Origin: Onchocerca volvulus
Taxonomy: Eukaryota; Nematoda; Chromadorea; Rhabditida; Onchocercidae
Assembly (NCBI GenBank): GCA_000499405.2
Contig: HG738137.1
Location: forward strand, 20,422,603-20,486,602
Direction: 5' to 3'
DNA length: 64,000 bases
Part shown: positions 14,001 to 26,835 of the stretch, in pieces
Position numbering within the stretch: the first letter of the stretch is position 1
Layout of the letters: every line of letters starts with the position of its first letter
The notes under the pieces: generated by a model
Seen by the model: the letters and a program-made list of their open reading frames with translations, nothing else
Databases searched by the model: none
What the model was told of the DNA's origin: nothing
Position numbers and translations under genes: made by a program

Positions 14001-15854
14001 TGCTTCGAAATCGAGGTACTTATTTTCAGATTAAGAAATTATTTGAACACGTTGACCATGCTCTTTCTTGTGGCGATAAATGGTAATATTATTTGAAATT
14101 TCTATAATCTTTTATCCATGAACTTCAGTAATTAAATCTGAAATTTGGAACATATTGGTGGATTGAGTATAATTATTTGTTATCCAACCGATTTGTTTTT
14201 GTCTTGGATTACATCCATTTTTATTCACACGAAATATTCCCATCACAAAGAGTTTATATTTCTGGAGGTTTATACTTCTGCATACTTTAATGACTGATAT
14301 CTTTCAGTGTTATTGTAAGCCAGTGGACCAGCCTTTTAAACATTCTGGAGTATCATTTAAAACGAAAGCAGATTTCATATACATCTATCAGTGGAAAAGT
14401 TTCGAGCAGTGATAGGTAGTTCCCATCGTTGCGCTCTTGTTTTTCTATTCTGAAATTTCATTGCTATTTCAAATTCATTTCTCGATAAAAGATAGAAAAG
14501 TTGCTATATCTTTTTATACTAGACTTGTAAGGAATATTTCAAATAATTATCCATTTAGCATTTATCAATCGATTTGAAATTCTATTAAATTACCATGAAG
14601 ATTTTTAATTTTTTCTCTTTATTTTCTGCATTAAATACTTTTGAATTAAGTTTCTTGTACGTCTTTAGGAAATAATCAAAAATGTTTCAGGCAAAAAAGA
14701 GCTAATAGCTTTAATAAAATTGACAGCGGACCTCGTGTTATGTTGTTGTCACTGACAGCCGGCGGAGTGGGATTGAACTTAGTCGGTGGTAATCATCTAT
14801 TCCTCATCGATTTGCACTGGAATCCTGCTCTCGAACAACAGGCCTGTGATCGCATTTATAGAATTGGACAAACGAAGAATGTTTATATACACAAGTCTGA
14901 ATTTATCATATTTTAGTTTCAAATTAAGAGCCAAGTAATTATCAAGTCTTAATTTTCATGAATAAAGTCATATTTTTTTAAAACATTTTCAAAAATTGAA
15001 TAAAATTTTCATAATTCATTTTGTAGAATCACGACAAACTTGTTTGTTATGATGTATTGTGTGAATGTTAAATTAAGCAAGATTTTTTGTAGGCTAGTGT
15101 GTCTTGAAACAATTGAAGAGCGTGTTTTGGCATTACAGCAAATAAAGGAAACTTTAGCAAAAGATGTTCTGCAAGGGTAAATTTTATATTCAGATGGAAA
15201 TCGTTCCGTTAAAAGCCACTATAAGATTCGGTTTTAGTTCTAGTGAAGTTACTATTTATGACTTTCTTAACTTGAATTTTTTCTTGGAAAAAATTGTGTT
15301 GCCGGATCTTAAATCTCGGGGCGTCTTGATGTAGCATACCTGTCGTGCATTTATCTTGGTGTTGTCGATCGAAGAGTTCTGTTATCAGTTGATTTAAAAT
15401 TTCTCTCTTTTGAAAAATTAATTGACGTTTTCTAGCATTTGGTTTGGTATATCCAATGACGGCTTTATTAGAACTTAACTTTTACTGGGAAGATTTATTT
15501 CGGCACTGAGTTTTTAAATTTAAGTTTTAGTTTCTAAATTGATATTCAAATTACTCTCTTTTTCTTCCTATATATATATATATTAATTTACTATATGATT
15601 CTGCATTTCCAAAAAAAAGTTTATAGAAACATTTAAAATCTTAATAAATCGTTTAACGCTATTTCAGAGTTGCATCAAAGAAACTCAGTAAATTAACGAT
15701 TGCTGATCTGAAATACTTATTCGATTTGGGTCGTCCGCATGATAATTTGGCTAATTTTGGTGGCACTATTTGTCCACCGAAATTCATTTCAGCCTCAACT
15801 ACTTCTGATATCGATTCAGGATCCCTTATTGCTAATGCAGTAGTAGAAAAATAA
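5022..15854 (+). CDS. TTF2: Transcription termination factor 2 (lodestar-type SNF2 ATPase)
   Basis: An ATP-dependent DNA translocase that releases RNA polymerase II and its transcript, notably at mitosis. It is spread over more than 20 exons that join in frame. The N-terminal part (5022 to about 9900) is poorly conserved and serine-rich. A conserved block follows at 9160-9415 ([14 protein letters not shown], then [15 protein letters not shown]). The SNF2 core: [15 protein letters not shown] at 10270; Walker [10 protein letters not shown] at 10585; [14 protein letters not shown] near 11000; DEAH box in [15 protein letters not shown] at 11530; [19 protein letters not shown] to 11679; helicase C motifs [15 protein letters not shown] at 14750 and [17 protein letters not shown] at 14835; [12 protein letters not shown] at 15095. 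The last exon ends [10 protein letters not shown]...NAVVEK with stop at 15852-15854. Phase fixes the small exons at 12535-12629 ([18 protein letters not shown]) and 12863-12979. Exon 1 can only join exon 2 (from 5686) in frame through a GC donor at 5256. The length, near 950-1000 residues, fits the family. Confidence 0.92.
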
Positions 15855-17001
15855 AGATTTTATATGATGTTTGTATTTGCTCATTCTTTTGTTTACATCG
15901 TCTTTTCTTTTTTCAGCATTGCAGTTGAAATTTCAGATTCATGTAGACAATTCCAAACTTTTTCCAGCCAGTATTCATAAAACAAAGAACTAACTTTTCA
16001 ATTTCTTCTCATATAAGAATTTATGTTATAAGAGTATCTATAAGTTATTTGTTTATAAGTCAGACTCATAGTACAGCAATAATTATGAATCAAGTTATCT
16101 CCAAACTGACCTTTTCAAAGTTTATCTTAATTTTATTATTCTTTCTTTCACAATGATCTATTTCATGCATTCGTTCTTGTTTTTTGTTTAGTATAGAGAT
16201 CTAACATTTGTATATTTACAATGAATAAAAAAAGCTACATCTGCAAAACAGTATGTATTACGGTATGAGAAGGTGCTTGACCTGATATTTAAGTCTTAAA
16301 AGGGAATGAAGAATAGTAGCAACTTATAATATCAAAGAAGTGGTTCATCTTTTTTGAGAAAGAATTGAAACTGTTGAATTATTTATCAGGATTTGGGACT
16401 TGTAAGTTATTCACAACTAGCTGTATAAATGATATTTTTGAGCAGCTAGTAGTTCCAACTTTTGAATCATTTTACCCCTGATTGAGAGCTTGTCTAAGTA
16501 ATTGACAGATAAATATTCTCGTATTTAATCACTCAAACTTCAAAATATATGATCCGTGGAAGTTCCTTCATGCTTGATAAAATGTATATCATTGAATAAT
16601 ATGACCCAGTAACAATAGCGAGCGATATTTTATCGAAAAACAAATGTTTTGTCATGTAAATATAATATTTGAATTTTATAAAAAATCTCTCGAATTAATG
16701 AGAACGATGTCCTGAAGGAATAATATGCTTGTTCAGGATAAATGAACATTAAGTTTATTGTGTATATAGTTATCTCAGTAAAAGTTTTGTAGAGTTCCGA
16801 TGGTCTTGGTGTTGTATTTTTATTTAGGATGGTACTGAAGTTTGAATCGAAATTTGATATGAAGGAAAAGTTGATGAAGATATCTTTATCCTATTTATTT
16901 TGCAATTTTATACGAAGTTTTTTAGGAATGCTGCCCGAGCTTATTTTTCCTTTTCCGAGGAAAAAGTAAAAGTGCAAAATCTATAGGAATGCTAAAGTGC
17001 A
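15855..17001. other. Spacer between TTF2 and TSC1
   Basis: About 1.15 kb of AT-rich sequence between two genes on the same strand. It holds the TTF2 3' UTR (an AATAAA-like signal at 16223-16228, in ATGAATAAAAAAAGC) and the upstream region of TSC1. No coding segment is supported. The spacing is long for a tight nematode operon, though same-strand cotranscription cannot be excluded. Confidence 0.55.
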
Positions 17002-20000
17002 ATGAAAAATATGAAACAGAAAGAGCACAACATAGCACAACTAATTCGTTCTGCTGAATCATTGGATTCAAAGGTATCCGAAGGTTCTCTGGAATTACTG
17101 CAAGGGTTGGTCAGTCAAGGTAATCCTTCAAATACTTAATTAAATGAAGAAAGAATTAGGCGAGGAGTGCAAATTAATTTGCTGCAAGAGTAGTTTAAAT
17201 TAATTTTGATATCATACTTTTTTGATAATAATAATACCACAGAATGGAAGATGTTAGGTCTAACAAAAATTGAGTATCCAGATTATATAATGTATAAAGC
17301 AACGAATTCAGTAGTATTAGTGATTTGAGAAAAAATTGATCAAATCGAATCATTATGGCAGATTTTATTTCTATCATTGTTTATTTTCCAATGTTTTTTT
17401 TTTACTCTATCTTAAAATTTATTCACATCTACCGTATTCTCTGCAAAAAAAATCAAGGTCATGAGAGTTTATGCAATGTGCATCGTCGTTAAATGTAATT
17501 ATGAATAAAAAGTAATCTGATTTCATTAGTATTTCAGGTGAAGGTATTGGTCAAATAGTAACTTGCTACATAAAGAATCGATCACCTTTGGCAATAGAAT
17601 TACTTTGTGATGTTAAGGAACCTTATGACACGGTAAATTTCGTATTTCCAGTATGAATAAACAAAGAAATTAATGAAAGAAAATAAGCGAACAGTGATCT
17701 ATATTTCTACATGCTTCTACAAAATTTTGGCAACATTGAAATTGTTGCAGGAATTGTGCAGCAAAATTCAAGATTTTTTGCCACAAAATACGCTCGCTAT
17801 GCTGACACTTCTCGGACAGTTAATACAAAAGACTCCAAGTTGGTTACCAAAGCTTGCTGAACATTCACTTTTTGACCATATCTTGAAGTTTATACGGGTC
17901 AGTTTCTTTATCGCTTTCCTTTCATTAAAATATTAGAATATGCTAGAGAATGTTCTAAAGTATACGATGTAAGATTTTGTTTAAATATAATTGCGATTAC
18001 GTTTCGATATGTTAAAATTGAAAAAGACTTGCAAATCTGAATTGTTCATAAGTTTCGGCGATTTTTACTTCCAGAGTGATTTTGATAATAAGGAGAAATA
18101 CCTGATTAACAATTGAAGGTTTTAAATTATTATTGTCGTAATCCAGAATGCTAGTAAAGTAACAAATACATGGAAGTAAAAATCGCCGAAATTTATGAAC
18201 AATTCAGATTTGTAAAATTTATATAATATTAAACAAAATGTATATACATTTTATGAAGTAAAATGTATATAATATTAGACAACTTCAAGTTACTTATTTC
18301 TGAAAGATCAAAATTAATTAAAATTACCTTTACAGCCATCCGAAAACATTGTTGTGGTTGTATCCGCGATACTTCTAATATCTTCCTTGCTTCCACATTT
18401 TGCTGCTCCGAAAAAACCGGCTTTGCTAAACTTATTTCGTCTATTAATTGTGGCCTGTAATATGCTTTATAACTTCAAGAAATTATTTGACCAACAAAAA
18501 GCAGATATCATTGAAGGAATATATGTATCACATTTGTATAGTGCAGTAATCCAGTATTTTATCGTTTTGTATGGGATTTATCCTGCAACTTTGGTGGATT
18601 ACTTGAAGTAAGTCTTCGCAGTAACATTCCACGAATGAGTTTTATCATAAATAAACTTTATTCTCGATGTTACAATGTTATTTTCATTGTGGCGTTTTTT
18701 TTTTCTTTTTTCGATGTCATTGTTAACAGTCTGATAATTTCTCACAATGAACAACCAGGGTTTAAAGGCAACAAATGAATGCGGACTATCATTAAATTTT
18801 ATATACAGTACATTGTTAGCTAGAAAATCGAGAACATTTTTTTTTCGAAGAATTTTTCAGACTTTTTGTTTTAGAAATTACATGAATGTTGTGGATGGTC
18901 GAGCGATGTATGTACTCAAAGCATTATTTTGTGCTGTGAAATTCCATCCCAGTATATTAAGCTCTACCGTTGAGCAGGTAAATATTTTTAATTGGAAAAT
19001 GAGTTCCGTATGTAATAGGAACATTGAACAATTGTTATTAAATTGCTGTTAGCTAGAGAAAAAGTTTGAAATTTCTGTTCGGCTTTTTCTTATTAGTTAT
19101 TCCTTTTTATAATATTTTCATACCCCAAAAATGGATTTTCTTTTCTAATTTAATGTAAGGTACCATTACCTCTTTTAAATTTTGTTCCCAACAATCAAAT
19201 TCCCAAGAAATATCAGCCATTTCTATCTTTTTATCCTTCAAAAATAGATCAGTGTTGTAAATATATGTAAATATATCCGTTACTTTTACTATCATTAGTC
19301 AGAAAAACATTTCCAAATACAAATTTATAGGAACTAGATCGAAATCGTTGGAATCAACGTGAGGCGCATGATTTTTTAGCCGATTGTCGACGTGTGCTTG
19401 TACGGCCGATCTTACCAGCAGTTGTTAAAGGTTATTTATCTTCTACTTAAAGATCACTACTTTATTTAAAAGATCGCACTTTTCTGCTTAATATATTATG
19501 TAATGAGTCGGAAATACTTAAAACATATTAAATTTGGTATTTTCTATTTCATTTTTGTTTCTTTAAATTTTAAGTATTTTTTCTAGAATTGTGAAATTTA
19601 ATTTTATTCATTTAAAACATTTCAATTTTTAGCTAATAAGTTTATCTCGTCAAATCATACATTAGAGACGTCAAGTTCAACCATGTCCTATGTTTCGCAG
19701 CTACCAGATCTGAATGATTTATTCCAAACAGATTCATCGTCATCCAGTTAGTTTATTAATTGAAATTCAGCTCTATTTCCGTTTTTACTACAACCAATTC
19801 TACACAGTTTAGTCACTAGCCCTTTGCTGTTCCTCATAATCTTCGAATTTATGTTTCTCATTCGTTACCTTTCAAGATGAAATACATACTTTATATTTCA
19901 AAAACTGTAAAAAAATAGCCTAGAAATAATTAATAGTTATTCACACTTATTATTTTGTTCATTTCATTGATTGTTTTCGCATCACTTCATAACTTGTTCA

Positions 20001-23000
20001 CTTTATTGTGTGAAATTTATATGATTTAAATTAGGATGGTTTTATAATGATAACATATTAAAAATTTTGTGAAAAAAGTTACATGGTATTTGTTTGCTTT
20101 CCAGATTCTGTGAACAAATTGTTATTAAAAATATCAAATTTATTCCTTTCAGACTCGTTGGGTACGTCATTGGATCACTGGAATGAAGATGATGCATGGC
20201 TAGAATGTGGAAAAAGTGATTCGGATATTCTTTCAGAATCAAGATCTGGTTCATTAGATAATCATCTTTCAGATATACTCATAAGTTTTTCCACTGGTGA
20301 GTACTTATTCTTCAAATTTTCTAGTCTTTTTTCTTCGTCCTTATCACTATTTTTTAATAATTCTTTGGAAACTGCTTTAATTTTCATGTGAAGAATCAAG
20401 TACACGACGAGCAACAGCTGACGTAGCAGATTCGAAGCGTATAAGGCGATCCTCCTTAACGCAGAAATTTAATGATTTTATTCGAAGACGTGTAAATCCT
20501 TTTATTTCTTTCCGTTTTTAGTCCATTATAATTTCTTTTTTGAAAACATTGATTTAGGCTGTTCAGCATATAAATGAAACTCGTTTCCTTGACAAACGAA
20601 TAATATTTGATTTATCAGTAACAACATCTTACTAATTTCCAGAAATCACGAACTTTATCGGATAAATCATTGCTTCATAATTTACCGCTTACCAGATCAC
20701 TTTTGGTTGCAACAACAGATCCTACAATAACCGATGAACCAATTGAAGAAATTTTTGTACGTGAAGACATCCAGAAACGCGGTGATGAGGTTTTCATACG
20801 GTTATTTCAATTTCTTGACATTTTCTGTTCTCTAATTGGCTAGAAAGTTCCACATGTTGCATTTTAGAAATTTCAAAAGTATTTTATGTTAATATCAACA
20901 GTCAGTGTGATATGAATATTTTTGGATATAAGATTAAATTATAGACTGGACATATCGAAGAAGGTGTAGATGCTCGTGAAATTTATTCTTCCTCCATCCC
21001 ATTTCCATCATTACAACCTTCAGAAGATTCATTCGCAAATACTCCTGCAACAATTGTACCGTTGGAAAATATGCATCAGCTAGAACGTGAAACATTTGCT
21101 CCGGATACTTTTGAAAATCATGAACTTGGAATTTTCTCATCAGCAAACAGTGCAACGAGCAAAGATGTTATCAAAAGTTTTCAGCAAAGTGTTGATGCTG
21201 ATGATAATGCGGAAACTATTCATTATCGAAAGGTTCTTATTTCCTTCATAATGAGGAAATCGAAGATCGATAGAAGCTTTTAAGTTAAACGGAGTTATTC
21301 TGAACGCTGAATTTATAAATTATGATTTAAAGTTTTTTTTTTCAATTCTAATCTAGATCTTGAAAGCGGACAAACTGAATTTAATGAATGAGGAAAATGA
21401 TTTGATGGCGATTGCTCATTATTATAGACTATTACTTTTTCGAGACAGTTCTCTAAATAATAAATTTTGCTAAGTAATTTAACTGCAGTATAAAAATAAA
21501 ATAAAAATTGAAACATAGGGTACCCACTGATTTAGTGCTTACGCAGTATATTTGAGGCAAATTGAGATCCCGTAATTCAAGTAAGCATTAATTCAAGAGT
21601 TTAATACTATATCTTAGTATTTTTCGATTTATGTTATCAGAATTATGCTTATTCTAGACTAAGGAATTCAAAATGAATGAAACCGAAGAACCAAGTGGAA
21701 GCATTTCGAATGACAGCACGAATCGTTTTTCGGTGACTTCATTTTTTCGAAAAGTCAATCGCCAGCGATTCATAAGTGGATGTTCTCCTAAAAAAAATGA
21801 AATAATTCATTTCTTTGATCATCTAGGCAGTTTCTCGCAAACACAATTGTTAGTTTCCATTTGTTTGTTGAACAAGTCTAACAAAGATAATTATCTTCAT
21901 GCTTGAATTATAATCATTTTGCCGAACTTTAAATAAGTCTTCTTTCTTCAGACGTCATACTTTTTCCTGCCCCGATCTGTTGCACGTTTTGGAATTGAGT
22001 GATAGAGAAAAAATATCCAGTTTGAATGATTTGAAGCAAAAGCGATCCATGATTGCTAGAAATACGGAACTCTGTGTTGAAGATATTGAAGAACTAATTG
22101 CGCAAAAATGTCCATATCTTCCCTTCTTACAAGCTCTTCCATTTTCTCTAATTGGTTAGATCGTTTTAGTTTCGTTTATTTATTAGTAAAGCATTCCAAT
22201 TCTTTATAAAGCAATTTCTTTCTAAATGTTTTTTGATATTATCATAAATTATCACTGCAAAACATCATAATTCTATAACGAAAATGATATTGAAAAAATC
22301 AAATAACTTGTAATTAATTTATGGAAGATTTAAAATCTTCTTTCATCGCTGGTTTGTTCAATTTTCAATCTTCATTTGGTTAATTTAATTCTTACCATAT
22401 GTGCAGCATTGTCAGGTTATGAGAGATTTATACAATTCTACTTAAATAAGTTGCCGGAATAAAATAAAATTTGTTGCGAATGCAAAATTCGAAAACTTCG
22501 ATCTGAAAAGCCAAACAAATGAACAATATGATCAATTTGGAAAGCGAAATAAATAAGATTACTTTTGAATTAAACTTCGGTGATCACAGTTTGCTAAATG
22601 CATGTGGATAACTTGCTGTCTTAATTTTTTATGAATAAGATATATAAAAATTTTTTAAGATGAAGAAAATCTGAATGAGGAATTGAAATGTGAGCATGAA
22701 CGCACACGTCAGAATTACATCGAAGCAAGTGCTGATTATCATACTTGCTTGAAGCAGCTTGGCTTAGCCGATCGTTTGCCAGCAACAATTTACGATGATA
22801 TTTCTGAACAACTCAAGGGACTTTCGGCTGAAACTCAAGTTTCTTTTTTTTTTATTCATGCAAATGGGAAATACAAACGGATTCATTTATTTCAGTTATT
22901 ATTATAATGCCATCTCATGTAGCTTTCTGAAAATGCATTTATAGAGGTCTTTTGCTATTAATAAGAGTTCGCATCCGTTATAGCCATTTGAATACAGATT

Positions 23001-26000
23001 AAGACTTGTAATTTCAAATTTCATCTAAATTTATCTCATGAATGAGTAATTCTCTTAATTTCAGATAAAAGTGCTCACTGTCCGTCTGGCACTTGTTAAT
23101 CAGCATTTATTGTACGAGCGTTGTGGAAGACTTCTTCATGCCGAACGAAATCGTCGGCTTTTCGGTAACAAAAATGAAGTTTTGCAGTAATGAAATTTTC
23201 GTTAGACATTGGAATTAAAAAGTTATGAAATGCAGACGTATTTTGAAAGTGAAAAAAAACCAACTATTTTTGCAAATCATTTCAGGTCGTCTGAAACAAC
23301 AGAAATCATTGAAATCAGAAAAAATATCGCTCAATATGGCTCTTCACAATGCACAAGTTGTAAGTTTTCTTGTTGTTTCTTAAAAAATTTTTATAGCACT
23401 AGTACTAAGAAAATTGCGAAATGTTATTTTTTAGCCTATGATATTTTTACTTTATTTTTTTTCAAACTAGATTTTTTTTTCCTTCCCAAATACAAACAAA
23501 GTCCTTCATTTTTTAAAAACTATGTTTTTAGGAAAGAGAACAGTTGATAAATGCTTTAACAGATCTTCGGAAGCGAGGTAATATAGAACGGTTAAAACGA
23601 GAAGAGATTGAAAAGAAATATTGTGAAAGGATAAAAACTTGTCGCGATGTAAGCCAGTAATTTACTAGATAATTATCATAAAATGAAATCTTCGTTTTTC
23701 CTTTCATCCATTTCTATATTTTACTATAATTTGCTTTAACTTTTATTTTATCTGAATGTTTGTGTATAGTGAAAATTTTTAACTAAGGAGGCCGACCATT
23801 ACCTAATTACTCTTACAAACCTGAAACTGAAAATGGAGTCTATGGTTGAAAGCAGCAGTCATCGGCAAATTGAATTGGAAATGTACAAAAGAAGGTACAA
23901 CTTTGTTTTTGATAGGAACTATTAAAATTGACAAAGTTCCAACTTTTATCATATATTCGATTGCTATTCAGTGGGAAATAATTAATCATTAATTTCACCG
24001 AAAAACTGGAGCAATTCCAAATCATCTTTTGATACGTAATAGAAGTTATTTTTAAATCTTTCTAGCCTTATTTTCTAAAATCTAGAGTTTGCCTTTTTCT
24101 GACGCTTTATTTAACCTTTTTTGTTGTTTTTTAGAAAAAAAAAAAAAAAGAACGAAGCCTCAAGTTCTATAAATTTATTCAATCAAATTACAATTATTGC
24201 CTCATATTATTGTCCAATCTTCATTTATCCAGGGTATTCCAAAAAGTGTTTGCACAGTTTGAATCTTCATCCTTGGATTTATTAAATTATATCCAAAGTT
24301 CATCTCAAATAAACGGGAGAAGATGCATGATTAATAAATGCTTGCTTGTGCTTAATATATTAAATCTCCTACTACGGAGTTGGTGCCGACATAATTATAT
24401 AGAATTCTAAAAATCTTGAAACGGATGTTAATGGATTCTATTTCAAATTTTGTAGAATAATCGTATCTTTTCAGACATATCTGTTGAAGAAACTTTACTT
24501 AATAAAACAAAGTTTATGCACTATATATTTTTTCTCTATTCATATATTTTGAAACTTGTAAAGCCATAATAAAATAAGATTTCAGTTTAATTATCTTAGT
24601 TAAAGCCGAAAACTAATCCATTTGGACTCAATATTCACTTTATGACAATTAGTTGTATGATTAATAATCGCATATTACTAACAAATTTAGTTGATTAGAA
24701 AAAATTGATAAAAATAGAAGTTCTATATCACAAATCAAACTTCATCAAACTTCTCTCATTATAGATATTTGGATGAAACTTTTATCAAGATCTTTTTAAT
24801 TTTTTGTAACTTTATAGTATCACATCATCATTACCATCTGCAATACATAATGCCACTTCGCAGCAGTAAATTTTTTTTTTTTTTTACTGTTTTTAAATTA
24901 TCACTTTATCACAATAAAACTTCAGTGGTGAAGATATATATATATATATATATTGAGTGGTTTAATATCAACGGTATTTGTCATTTTCGAGGAAGTTGAA
25001 ATTCCATTCATACAAATATTTAAAAAATTAGTACCTATTATTTGCTCACATTTCATTCGATTTTTTACTGTTTGAGTACAAAGTTTATCCGATAGTCTTG
25101 TTAAGAACAACATGATATAAAAGTTGCTGACAGCAGATGCAGTTACTTACAATATTTAAAGATCTGAAGATGCAGAAATGAAATTATTATTTGCGGAATC
25201 AAAACTGCGAGAAATTGAGACCTTGAAGATAGAACTCAAAAGTGCTCATCAAATTAATCAACAGCTCAGAGATGAAGTCTCACTGGTTATTCTTAACTTC
25301 TTTTATTATTTAAATTCGAAAAAGTGGATTGGATTGTATATAAAAAAAAAAAAAAACAAAAAAAAAAACTCAAGCTATTTTGATAAAGATCAGTGGTTGA
25401 CTTCGACAAATGATTGAAATTATTGGCGGACTTCAACATATTTTAATTCCAAATCATTAATTGTGGATTAATACATCGTTATGTGATTAGTAATGTTTCT
25501 TCTTTTTAGCTCCGGAAACGATTGGAAGAGGAAGATTCCAAGTCAAAATCACGAATTAGGTCAATGGAACTTGATAATTCGCAGGCAATGGCTGAGGTAC
25601 ATCCTTTCTGCGTTTAAAATTTTTGATATATGCTGAGATTGAAGATATATTATTTATGTAATGTTGAATTCATTGATCATCAACATTCTTTTGAAATTTT
25701 TATTTTCATGGATTTACATGAATTTTAGTTTCAATAATTTCGAAGGATAGGCAAGAAATTTTTTTTTTTTGCAGGTAATTCGGTTGAAGAATTTATTAGT
25801 GCATGAAGAAAGAGCGAAGGAATCTGCAAAGGCTAAAGCTCGAAAGGTTGAAGATGAGTTAATGATTGAGAGGAGGCGCTGCACTGAATTTAGTGCTCTC
25901 TTTGAAAGAGCCAAAAAGGTTTTTTTTGAGTTTGAGCATTTTTTTCTCTTGTTAATCCCTAGTAATTGATATAATACTTTTTCTTTTTTCTTACAAGATA

Positions 26001-26835
26001 TTTCTAGAGAATAATGAGAGTATTCAAGTCTTTAGTGGTCTCGGGATGATAATCATTCAGTTCGGAATTATTATATGCATAAATATAGATCATTCATAAA
26101 TTAGTTATCTTCTTAGTGAATAGTTTATATAATAATCAACCAATTTCATTCCCTTATCTTGTGTCAAATTATTTTTCAAAACAGTTGCACTCTCAACAGT
26201 GTGAAGCCGCACAACACAAATATCTGTCTCTTCTATCTGTTTGCCAAAAACAACAGTCACATATTCTCGACTTGTATGCCAAAATTGAGGTAATTTTTAT
26301 ATTTTTAAAAAGAAGGTTATGAAAGTGTCCTGTTTTTATTTCGTTTCTAAGAATAGTGTTTGATTGTAACTGGTAAGTTTAATAGCAGGGCATTTTTATT
26401 GTAATAAAATAAATTAGACGAATTAGTTATTTTAGAATTTTGAATGGTTTCATAATCCTAGGAAATCGTGGCGCTACCAGATTCCGAAAAGATGGTAAAT
26501 ATCGAATCACAGATGTTGTTTCCAAGAAGTTCTCTTAGTGAAATGAATTTTCCCAGTGATAGTTCGCAGTAAGTTTTAAATATTTGATTATAGTTTTATC
26601 TTGTCCTCTATGTTTTTTCTTTTTTAAATGAAATTTCACTAAAAAATAATAACTTGCCATTTTCATCAATCTTGTATATCTACATTATTGCAGGAAAAGT
26701 TTTTTCCCATTCGAATTATTCTATGAAAATGAAAATGATAAAGATGACAGCGATATATATGTGCCTGATAGTGATACAGCTGTGTCATTACCTAGGAATG
26801 ATTCCAAGAATGGACTTTTGTCGCTTTCTTCTTAA
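17002..26835 (+). CDS. TSC1: Hamartin, tuberous sclerosis complex subunit 1
   Basis: Scaffold of the TSC complex, which with tuberin (TSC2) and TBC1D7 acts on Rheb and restrains mTORC1 at the lysosome. About 25 exons. The N-terminal helical-repeat core aligns block by block with hamartin: CDVKEPYDT (exon 17538-17632, family form LQEPHDK); LAMLTLLGQLIQKTPSW (17751-17897); VVVVSAILLISSLLP and SHLYSAVIQYFIVLYGIYP (18336-18607); KFHPSIL (18876-18977); ELDRNRW...REAHDF (19330-19428). A long serine-rich middle (19635-22160) is unconserved. The coiled-coil tail starts at 22680. At 23065-23165 it carries NQHLLYERCGRLLHAERNRRL, matching [20 protein letters not shown]. Near 26270 it carries HILDLYAKIE, matching EILDLYGRLE. 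Stop at 26833-26835. Joins near 24400-25160 are unsure. Start 17002 is the first ATG in frame; an earlier 5' exon is possible. Confidence 0.88.
18032..18212. repeat. Inverted repeat in a TSC1 intron
   Basis: Arms at 18032-18073 and 18171-18212 are nearly perfect reverse complements over about 42 bases, with one mismatch (AAGTTTCGG against CCGAAATTT). The spacer is about 97 bases. It lies in the intron between exons ending 17897 and starting 18336. It could be a small fold-back element, or a hairpin in the pre-mRNA that might affect splicing. Confidence 0.85.
24945..24955. repeat. Short AT microsatellite in a TSC1 intron
   Basis: A run of alternating A and T of about 20 bases ends just before the GAGTGG at 24956. 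It follows a T13 run at 24876. It is simple sequence inside the intron upstream of the SEDAEMK exon. Confidence 0.6.
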
